Part shown: piece after piece, positions 55,532 to 64,000 of the stretch
How the letters are laid out: each line of letters starts with the position of its first letter
Position numbering within the stretch: the stretch's first letter is position 1
Assembly (NCBI GenBank): GCA_037043455.1
Contig: JAWPHD010004391.1
Coordinates: 124,001 to 188,000, forward strand
From: Cyrtodaria siliqua
Taxonomy: Eukaryota > Mollusca > Bivalvia > Adapedonta > Hiatellidae
Direction of reading: 5' to 3'
Length of the DNA stretch: 64,000 nucleotides
The notes under the pieces: generated by a model
The model's input: only the letters and a program-made list of their open reading frames with translations
Databases searched by the model: none
Told to the model about the DNA's origin: nothing
Program-made: the position numbers and the translations under genes

Positions 55532-58500
55532 TGATTGATATATATATGGCTTCTTGTTCTGTCAATGTAAATAGTTGTATCACTGTAGCAAGGAATTGTT
55601 TTAATCACTCGGATTTTAAGTGAACAGAGTTTGATATTTTTGTAAAGAGTATATTTTCTTACTTCTCAATTTATATGTATTTTTTACCACTCTCAAAACC
55701 ACGAAAATGAAAATAATGTTTACCAATTTAAACATTTTATATACATTTCGAATAATGATGACTTAGTCGAAAAAGTATTTACTATTCTAATTTGTGAACC
55801 GGAGATGGTAACATATGCCCGATACACCCTGTTGCCTTAATACAAATAGGGGGAGAACATCAATTGTATAGGTAAATCACTGTTTGACATACAATTGCCT
55901 GAGACAATGGTGTTATTCAGTTATGAATCAGATGATGAGGCCCTCCCAATACAGCGTTTGTACGAAGTCAACATATTAAAACAAAAATAATGTATTTCAT
56001 TAGCTGTGTGTTTGATTTTATTTTTTATCCTAAAAACAATTTTTTACAACGTTTTGTATTTAGTACAGTTAAGTTGTTATTTCTTTTTTTCATAAAAGTG
56101 AAGTTCAAGGTGTTATACATTCCATATAACAATGCTATTCAAAGAAAAAACGTTACTCCCGCCGCAATTTATATACACGAACTAGTTGGTCATGTAGCTT
56201 GTTAGCAGTAAAGAAGCAAGCTTTCCATGCTTTTCCATGCTTTTTCAATGAAATAGGTAATAGGTCCTTAATTAAGTATAAGTAATATTTTTATTTGGGG
56301 TCGAAACTATTTAGGCAATTGGACAGTTGCTTGCCATGCCCCTAATATCACTGCTTTGATGGTGTTCTAAGTAAAGAACCTTTAGTTTTCATTAGTTGTT
56401 ACCAATGACGTTATTTTGAGTTAAATATATCGTACGCGAAAAAAGGGAGATACTGAAAAAAGGGAGATACTACGGTGTAGACATCATCGATATGGTATAT
56501 TTGTGTTTTTTTAAATTCCAACTTATGAGTTAACCATAACACAAAGAAAATATTTATTATTTTGGTATTGTCTTGAAGTCACCACCACCACCTAGATAAC
56601 TATTGAAAGGAACCCGACATAAAATGAAATTCTTTTAACATGTCTTGTATCAAGATGTTTTCTCTTGTTTTAACACTCTGACATCAGTGGGCTATGTGTA
56701 CCTACGTATTTATTGTTACACATTGTGTTGTAGTACAATGTAACTAATTAATATCCAAGTTACTGTCTGTTAACTAACTTCAAAATAGTTTACTTCTAAT
56801 CAGAGACCTTACCATCCAAAACGACGTTTGTTGACTGAACATTGAATAAACTGACAAACATTTACACGTATTTGAGTAGTTAACTTATGTATATAGATAA
56901 TAGATATTCAGCGCACACACGGGACACAGTATAATTTATTTAAAGTATGATATTACAGATGCTCCGCTCTGCAGCAGTGTGTGTTTGTGTGCGCGGCCGT
57001 GTGTTTGTCTACGCGGACACATGTCGTATGTTTGTATGCGCGCCGTGTGTTTGTGTGCACGGTTATATGTCTGTTTGAGCTCCGCCTGTTTGAGTATGCT
57101 GTTGAATGTTTATGTGAGCGGCCGTATGTTTGTGCCCCAAATCATATTTATAAAACGATGAAAGAAACTAACAATGTTTAAAAATGATATTTGTTCATTA
57201 TGTTTGACGTACGTTTCAGTTATATTGAAGAGAACTCGTAACATTCCATTAATATTTAGTAAAGCCTTTTACAGCCGAACCAAAACAAACAATCCATTCT
57301 GTAGAAAAAGAATAGCAGGAATATTGCACATCTTTTCACACATAAATAGTAACGACTTTAGTATGCATTCAAATAAAAGCTGATGTTTATGTGCGGAGGT
57401 ATTTTGAATATCCATGTGAATACATGTTTACCGGATGGCATTAATCAAGGAAATATATTCGGCCCATATATTCCAAATGAAATGTATCTAAGAAATGTGT
57501 TTTATGTTGTCATCCGTTCCTTTTGTTGTTGCCATTTACTAACAAGTAATGCTCATTGTAGCATCAACATGGACCACGTGATCTTTGTGTACTCGGACCA
57601 GGGTGGCCACGGACTCTTGGAAAACAGGAAAACAGGCAAAATGGCAAAAATAAATTCCTTGCATGGAAAAATCAGGGAATTTTATTTCTGCATTAAAAAC
57701 AATACAAAAAATAACTGTGATCATGCAATTGACACTCTTCAGGCAGAAAATAATAATAATGATTTTGTTATCTATGAAAATGATTTCCATATTAATACAT
57801 AAGTTATAAACATTTTAAATGGTACTCATCGTCTTAAATAGTTTGAACATGCTATAAAGAAACATTTAAAAAGCTGAATGTATCGCTTTAAGGACAGGAT
57901 GGAGGCGGTAAATCCTCTTAAATCAGGGAAGTCCAATGCTGGGTCAGGGAAAACATCAGAGAAAATATCAGGGTATTTTATTTTGAGATTCCTGTGGCCA
58001 CCGTGTCCGACATGCAGAAAATGTCTCTGTTAAAGGCGAATATGTTGCACCAAGTAGGATCTCCTTCATGTTCATTTTGTCATTTTTATCGAGCTCATTC
58101 AAGGTCTTCATCATGACACCGTGTATCCAAACGTGGAAATGTGGCTACATCGTAAATGGAGTGTCGAATGTAGAATTTGCAGCAACTCTGCAGTTCTGCA
58201 GGTTAGAAGGTTCTAGGCCCATCCTCCATATTTGATCGCGACGTAAATGAAGGATTAGCGTCACGTGCTCATTCTCGTTATGCGCCATATTTATAGGTTA
58301 TTAAGATTTGTATTGGGATATATGCACGAGTTCTTTTGCGTATTAATATTGCACGACTTTAGGAGCGCAATATTTATGCGCAAAAGAACGAGTATGCAAA
58401 TGCGTATGCAATAAAACCGTTTATGTGTTGGTGCGCCGTAAAACCTAATTCAATTCATTTCGATGCACCAATAACGATAACCCTTTATATATGTACATAT

Positions 58501-58534
58501 GTGCTATCAAACAAGTCATTATTAATGCTCTTAC
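55532..58534. other. 3' flank of copy B, no gene
   Basis: Colinear with 40197-42900. B-specific additions are about 70 bp near 55770-55840, about 150 bp near 56440-56595 that includes a doubled GAAAAAAGGGAGATACT, and about 105 bp near 56645-56750. No supported gene. Confidence 0.5.
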
Positions 58535-58788
58535 CAAATTGTAACACCCATAATATTTTTTGTTTTGTTTTGTCTCATATATGTTGTTCCAATATGCGTT
58601 TTAACGATTTACGTAAGAATAATATGCATATCAAAAATAAACCAAGACACAATGTATTTTATGTAGGAGAAACATTTTTGCGATGTTCAGTTGTATGTAA
58701 TATTAGGAGAATTCTACACAAACGATATGATGCTGATCGTCGTATCTCTGTATTAAAACTGTTTAATGAACAAAACATATCAGTGTAA
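58535..58788 (+). pseudogene. Possible Penelope-like GIY-YIG remnant, copy B
   Basis: Continuous frame here (part of 58423-58788) reads LLPNCNTHNIFCFVLSHICC, then KPRHNVFYVGETFLRCS and DRRISVLKLFNEQNISV. In copy A the same region has a TAG stop where B reads AAG (near 42995 versus 58615). The GIY-YIG assignment rests on YVGET and the flanking Cys and FN blocks. Confidence 0.4.
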
Positions 58789-59999
58789 GTCTATGAGTCA
58801 TACAGTTGCCTTTAGTTTGCCTGTACACCTTGGGCAATAGTGTGTACATTGAAAGGTAGTTCTGGCCCCATGTTCACGTACAAACTTAAGTTACATATTA
58901 AGCTTAAGCTAACAACTGAGCTATTTCTTCAAGCTATAACTTTTTATAATTAATGTTTTTCATTGGGATACTTTCAGGACAGTTGTAAATTTTGTTTATT
59001 TATATAAGTGTAAAGCTTCCATTAATTACAAGTCCATTAAATATGATTTCAAAAAGAAGTTAGTGTTGAGCTTGAGCTTGACATATGAGTTTGTTTGTGA
59101 ACTTGGGGCCTTACATATGAGTTTGTTTGTGAACTTTGGGCCTGACAGATGAGTTTGTTTGTGAACTTGGGGCCTGACCATTTTTCAGATTTTTACGGTT
59201 TTTTATAACTAAAATAATGTTTAAATTCTCAGTAGCGATCATATAAACATTTACCATTTTAAATCGATTTGTATACAACAGCAAAGACAAAGCATAGCGT
59301 CTCTCAGGACCAGTTATGGTGGAATCTTCACCAACTTGTTCATGGTACATTGGTTAAGAGTAAATGTGAACTATATCGAGCACGTAAATGTCCATATTAT
59401 GCACGCAAATGTCGGTTTATATCATGCACGAGAATGTAAAAACGGAAACCAGTCACAATGTTAACTGTATATAAGCATACATATATAGGAATACCTACTG
59501 GTTACCTTCAGCATCCACCGTTAATTTCATTTAAGATATTTACAGATGTATATGTTGATCTAATGCCTCTGTCAGTGCATATCAAGGGACTGCAGTAGAA
59601 CTTCATTGTCATTTTTTTGTGTTTTTCTTTGGAAATGATAAACTTACATCAATGAAGTAGCTGTTTTCCGGATAATTAAAATAAATCCTGGTTCCAGTCA
59701 ACTTACACGTATTTAAATGAACTTTTTAAAATAGTTTTTCATGTTTTATATTACCTGTATTGTTATAGTTGTTTTATTTTATTGTTTTTCTTATTTTATT
59801 AATGACATAATGTAATTTTAAAAGAAAAAAAATGTAAGTTTTATTTTGTCTTCTTTCTTTGTTACCACATTTTCCCCCCTTGTATTATGATTCACGTATA
59901 CATTGGCTGACACGCGAATACATGCTATGTACAACCAATAATATGATATTGCAATACATACTGAAAAGAGGATCCTTTGGATGCAACAAACACAATATA

Positions 60000-60165
60000 A
60001 GTAAAACACAAATAATTGCACTGAACGTCCAGTTTCATCTATGAGTACGTGTGATGTTTTCACACTATATACAATCTTACCAAACAACTTTATCAATGAA
60101 AGGGTTATTGCTCTGATTTAAAACAGCTTCTCTAGAGGAAAAACTACATTTTTGGACTAGTACAA
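60000..60165 (+). pseudogene. Penelope-like RT fragment, copy B
   Basis: SSMSTCDVFTLYTILPNNFI then INERVIALI, a stop, and NSFSRGKTTFLD. Counterpart of 45195-45335, more degraded. Confidence 0.55.
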
Positions 60166-60479
60166 TATTAAAGCATTTTAAAGAAAATTTAGACAATTAC
60201 AGTAGGTTTATGAAGCACTTACATTCCTATTAGGTAATAATTATGTCAGGCATACACACAATGGATACGAAGTTTGCACATGTTGTCGCAGATTTGTTTT
60301 TGTATTGATAAGAATGAGGGTTTATAATGAGATATTCACTATTTAGGCTCATGACGTCATCTAAACCTTTAATAACAATACGTCACGGTATTTGATTGAT
60401 ATGCTTAACTTCGACAATCCTTTCTTTTTTAATCTGTAAATATTTTTATCCCAATGAACTTTAGCTCAGTAAAGCTACT

Positions 60480-60700
60480 ATTTCTGATACTGTCACTTTT
60501 GTTGTTTCGATGTTTGTTTTTGTTGACCGTTCCAAAGCGGTAGCCCTATTGTCAACCCGTTTGTATTAGTGATGTCACATGTCTTGTTTCTTATTACCAT
60601 TGTTATTGTTGTTAGTGTTAATTTGTGTTGTGGGTTGACCGTGTTCTGTGACGGCTACATTTCCTGTTAGGTTAATACCTAATTTTCTTATGGGGTATAT
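60480..60700 (+). mobile_element. Penelope-like terminal region
   Basis: TTGACCGTTCCAAAGCGGTA, GCCCTATTGTCAACCCGTTT, GATGTCACATGTC and TTGACCGTGTTCTGTGACGG, CTACATTTCCTGTTAG match other Penelope-like ends in the window. Confidence 0.6.
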
Positions 60701-60745
60701 TCTTCTCGAATAACTAATTGTCATTAACTTCGCAAAACCCTTTAT

Positions 60746-60895
60746 TCTTACGGATGGCGGGAAGTGTACAGTACTGGTTCTACCCAAAAAAAGTGGGTGG
60801 TCTGCCTCCACCACAAAAAAAAATCGACCGTCATATATAAACTTACATGTGTTGAAAATGACGTAAAACACCATACAAACAAAAAGCAAAACACT
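60746..60895 (+). mobile_element. SINE family 1 body at the end of block B
   Basis: TTCTTACGGATGGCGGGAAG, GTACTGGTTCTACCC, GTCTGCCTCCACCAC, ATCGACCGTCATATATAAAC and the full tail TGACGTAAAACACCATACAA. In block A the same SINE is cut at 47658, so this copy shows the original right side of the duplication breakpoint. Confidence 0.8.
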
Positions 60896-61234
60896 TTGAA
60901 TAATTCTATTATCGTATCCCAGATCTAGATATAAAAGTAAATTTAAAAAAATCTTCTGCGACGAGGAAAATAACAGCATGACTACAAATTTCGTCAGAAC
61001 CTTGGTCATGATCTATGTCATTCTATCTTCATTAAATTTGTTAAAATGTTTATCAAAATATTGTGTATTTTATGTGCATGTTTAGTGGTTGACCAATTTA
61101 CAGTTCGCCAACATATTTTCTCTTTGATTGTGCGATGGCCGAACAGATTGTTGTCCCAATGATGAAGCGTTTGATGATTGTCTTAAATATTTTATTGTCG
61201 TACCCTCAGTGGTTTGTTCTCTTGATACCCTGGC

Positions 61235-61375
61235 TTCTGCTAAAAATAGATATAAAAATAGAACAGGAAATGAAGCATTCAAGGACCACAGTCAACCACA
61301 AACACGCACAGAAACAAACAACACCTACACAGATGTATAAAAGGCAAGATATGACATCACAATAATAAAATGGTT
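61235..61375 (-). mobile_element. Penelope-like end, inverted relative to 61670-61850
   Basis: AACAGGAAATGAAGCATTCA, AGGACCACAGTCAACCACAA and AAGGCAAGATATGACATCAC are the complement of the outer Penelope-like end. It faces a + oriented 3' UTR directly to the right, giving the same inverted-end arrangement as at 45635-47385. Confidence 0.6.
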
Positions 61376-61379
61376 GTAC

Positions 61380-61850
61380 TTGCAGTGTGGCTTTCTAGGC
61401 TTGTGTGTTTTATTCATATACATGATCATATGTAGGCTTGTGTGTTTTATTCATATACATGATCATATGTAGGCTTGTGTGTTTTATTCATACACATGAT
61501 CATATGTAGGCTTGTGTGTTTTATTCATACACATGATCATATGTAGGCTTGTGTGTTTTATTCATACACATGATCATATGTAGGCTTGTGTGTTTTATTC
61601 ATATACATGATCATATGTGCGTTCTAATTATATTGCCTATATTACGTTATTTATACTGTCCCGTTTTTTTGGATGACAATAGGGTCAGAGTGAGGTTTGG
61701 TGCATCCTTGAACCTGGTTTAAACCCCCAAGCGGCCGTTTTGTCAATGACCGTTCAAATGGGGTAACCCTGTTGTCATCCTGATTGTGTTACTGATGTCA
61801 CATGCATTGCTTCCTTTTAACAATGTAATTGTTGTTTGTGTTACCCCATA
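61380..61850 (+). mobile_element. Penelope-like 3' UTR with expanded repeat
   Basis: GTGGCTTTCTAGGCTTGTGT opens the unit, then after the tandem expansion the UTR continues with TAATTATATTGCC, GGATGACAATAGGGTCAGAG, GTTTAAACCCCCAAGCGGCC and TCAATGACCGTTCAAATGGG. This is the complement of the 45760-46030 UTR. No coding sequence remains. Confidence 0.65.
61396..61620. repeat. 37-bp tandem repeat, 6 units
   Basis: The unit AGGCTTGTGTGTTTTATTCA plus TAYACATGATCATATGT repeats six times with only a T/C variant. It derives from the Penelope-like 3' UTR, where single copies of GATCATNTATGTGTTTTACT-type sequence occur (complement near 26175-26215). Confidence 0.92.
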
Positions 61851-62555
61851 ATTATGCGGCATAATAACAACAAGAAGTATATATTACAGTTTCCTTGTGT
61901 TTCTTCATGCAAGTAGGTGGGTCACAACCATCCGACTCAAACAGCTTTTTCAAAACATACTTAACGTATGGTTTGTGTACGTTTTCTGTTGTTGATAAAA
62001 CTAAGATGGGTCTTTCAAAACAAGTAAGCAACAATAGAAGTTCTTATATTAGGGAACACAGTACAGAGCTTAGAGCTATAATGTAGGGCTATGAAAAATG
62101 AAATGGTGTATAACCCGCAAGGTAAATTATATTCAAGGGAAGTAACTGCAATAGGAACTACGCCGAAAAGCATATGAAAGGAGTAGATCCCGTCTCTTAT
62201 ATGCAAATGAATAGCAGTTTGGTTTAAACTTATTTTATTTCCAATATTTATACAATCGGTGAAAATGTACATAATACAAAATATGAAAAGGGATTGGAAC
62301 GAAAGCAGCTGCTTATAGAGTTCCTTTCTAGGTATCGTATAAATTACATATAACAATGGCGTATACAATTGCAAAGTGCACATTTTTTTAGTGTTCAATA
62401 TAATATAGCTATAATCTAACAGTGATAAGTTATAGGGACCAAGTTTGAAAAAGAACTAATAAAGCAAAGCATTTGAATATAGTTAGATTATCTTAAAACT
62501 TAAACGACAAATTCAATTTATCGGAATATTATTATAACACATGTGTACCAGACAC
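61851..62555. other. Non-coding, no recognised gene
   Basis: The + frame 61895-62086 and the minus frame 62015-62398 have no recognisable domain. No repeat family is assigned. Confidence 0.4.
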
Positions 62556-62912
62556 GAAAGTGCTTGCAACAGTGGGGGTTACCGTGCGGACACAGGACAA
62601 ACAGCATCATACCCTGGAACACATACAACAGTGGGGGTGACCGGCGGACACAGGACAACAGTGGGGGTGACCGGCGGACAAGGACAACAGTGGAGGTGAC
62701 CGGCGGACACAGGACAACAGCATTCATACCCAGGAAACATACAACTGTGGGGGTGACCGGCGGACCACAGGACAACAGCATCATACCCAGGAAAACATAC
62801 AACAGTGGGGGTGGACCGGCGGACACAGGACAACAGCATCATACCCCAGGAAACATACAACAGTCGGGGGGCCGGCGGACACGGACAACAGCATCATACC
62901 CAGGAAACATAT
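62556..62912. repeat. 56-bp minisatellite with half-units
   Basis: The full unit is ACAACAGCATCATACCCAGG, AAACATACAACAGTGGGGGT, GACCGGCGGACACAGG. Shorter 28-30-bp units (ACAACAGTGGGGGTGACC, GGCGGACA) lie near 62650-62700. Small insertions and deletions of single bases break the period. Frames of about 100-130 residues on both strands are artefacts. Confidence 0.92.
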
Positions 62913-62949
62913 ATTGTTCTCGGTACGCGGTGTAGCAGCTTATCTTATG

Positions 62950-63300
62950 TTGAAAAGTGTTAAAAACGTTTGCTTGACATAATCAAACTTCAGACACAAT
63001 TTCAAATATAGTGACATTAATATCGTGTGATACCAAGGAATCACCAATAATATTATGTTTACGTGAAGCTGTGCACAGTGTTTGAAGTCTAGACCAGCAT
63101 TCCCACACGAGCATTGTCGTACAATGGACAGCTAAAATATGTAATGTTGAGTAGTTTCTATTCCGCCACATCGAACATAAAGGAGAGTCGATGATGTTTT
63201 ATATGAACAAATAGGTGGTTAAGCTTGGTGCGGAGCCGAGTATGAAGAAGCTATGCACGTCTTTTACCTGTGTAAATATGCTTAGGTGTGTAATTAAGGT
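62950..63300 (-). pseudogene. LINE C-terminal fragment, second family
   Basis: Minus-strand translation with frame changes gives LLHTRLRTKLNHLFVHIKHH, then a CGGIETTQHYIF-like segment, CPLYDNARVGML, and FDYVKQTF near the end. The order (L)RTxLNxxLF, Cys-Gly, xExTxHYxFxCPLY is typical of LINE polyprotein C-termini. Multiple stops show it is dead. Confidence 0.5.
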
Positions 63301-63790
63301 ACGGTTAAGGTGATGCTTTAGTGCATTTATGGAGTCAGAGTTTCTTACTTCTCGAAAGGAAGTTTGTTCCACTTCACGAGTAACGAAGGAAGGGAGTGTA
63401 AGAGACTAGTTCCGGAATTAAATAGCTTGAAGATCGTTTGCATTTCGCAAGCAGTAGTCTGATGCTGCACTAACTGTTGTAGGTACTAGCGATTGCAAGA
63501 ATATGGGGGTGTTAAGGAATTAAACCATTTTATAAACTAAGGTAAGTTTGTGTTTTATATCTTCGCGATTCCAAAGGATTCCCATTCAGTCTCTTTGTTT
63601 AAATTCATTTAAAGATACTAATTTGGGTCGTGCCTGTAAGCAGTTTGAAAACCGCCCCATCCCGATATTTTATCAGTAAATGATTATTGTAAAAAATTGA
63701 AAGATACCCTTCACTTTACAACACTATACAACACTTTAAATTCGGACCAAGTGCGCAAGTTAGAAATAGATGTGTATATGTCATTTCTAC
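63301..63790. other. Non-coding, possible upstream LINE sequence
   Basis: No clear feature. It may contain more of the minus-strand LINE upstream of 63300, but I cannot read a convincing domain. Confidence 0.3.
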
Positions 63791-64000
63791 ATGACTGGTG
63801 TTTTAGCTAATATCAACTCCAAGTTAGAAGAACAGTGTTCGGTTACAAAATGTCTTCTAGCAACAATGTTGTTCAAAGATTGCTTGAAATATTGGTGATG
63901 GGAGTATGTCACGCAGTGCATTTTACATAATGAGTATCTCAGTGTTCATGATATGCCAAGGTCTGGGAGGCCGGACGAGTCAGTGCATTTGCATGATATG
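63790..64000 (+). pseudogene. Possible mariner/Tc1-like transposase fragment at the window edge
   Basis: One + frame, with an internal stop, reads NEYLSVHDMPRSGRPDES near 63930-63985. The D-x-PRSGRP block is the typical linker after the helix-turn-helix of mariner/Tc1-type transposases. The fragment runs off the window and upstream residues do not clearly match, so this is tentative. Confidence 0.4.

Larger units (their letters stand above)
47659..60840. repeat. Tandem duplication block B (contains exons 3B-5B)
   Basis: Second copy of block A, same orientation, joined to A with no unrelated spacer. It lacks about 500 bp near its left end, the SINE of intron 3A, the segment at 44360-45190 and the Penelope-like insertion. 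It has additional sequence at about 55770-55840, 56440-56600 and 56645-56750. Confidence 0.85.

Noticed and set aside
62518..62935. ORFs on both strands at the 56-bp array
   Set aside because: Repeat-derived; the period is broken by single-base indels, so no frame is maintained.

Overview
This is animal nuclear DNA: AT-rich, split genes with GT-AG introns, tRNA-derived SINEs, LINE and Penelope-like retroelement debris, MITEs and long minisatellites. The mix, plus the short motif GGGAGATAAC that I associate with molluscan repeats, suggests a bivalve or other lophotrochozoan. The species is inference. There are no bacterial-style operons, no rRNA and no convincing free-standing tRNA gene.

Only one protein-coding gene is well supported. 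It is a NIPA-family magnesium transporter on the + strand, with exons 1 and 2 at 30722-30977 and 32054-32110 and exons 3-5 at 33033-33123, 34364-34524 and 39439-40196. The five exons join with consistent phases into a 440-residue protein. Exons 3-5 occur a second time at 48030-48120, 49117-49277 and 54774-55531, with the same lengths, phases and splice sites. The cause is a head-to-tail tandem duplication: block A is about 32128-47658 and block B about 47659-60840. Its left breakpoint lies just after exon 2, so exons 1-2 exist once. Exon 2 could in principle splice to either 3' cassette. The copies differ at 11 exonic bases that I could find: six silent, and five replacements confined to the acidic C-terminal tail. 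A haplotype misassembly is the main competing explanation.

Intron 4 in both copies is filled by a 63-bp minisatellite (about 60 units in A, about 70 in B). Each unit resembles the real exon 4 / intron 4 boundary, so the array appears to have grown out of a splice donor and now presents dozens of donor look-alikes. A second array at 8377-10179 (44 units of 41 bp) carries consensus donor sequences on the minus strand.

Layout: 1-2300 LINE fragments; 2599-8180 hairpin, foldback, MITE and SINE elements; 8377-10179 41-bp array; 10450-12966 a decayed minus-strand LINE with a minisatellite inside; 13480-14150 another LINE; 16155-18440 a 40-bp array; 18440-30480 SINEs, simple repeats, a 300-bp tandem duplication, a palindromic GTAC-rich array and Penelope-like tails; 29879-30650 two hairpin elements just upstream of the gene; 30722-60840 the gene and its duplicated 3' half; 60840-64000 Penelope-like ends, a 56-bp minisatellite, a LINE tail and a possible transposase fragment at the edge. 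The very long ORFs inside the arrays are periodicity artefacts, not genes.
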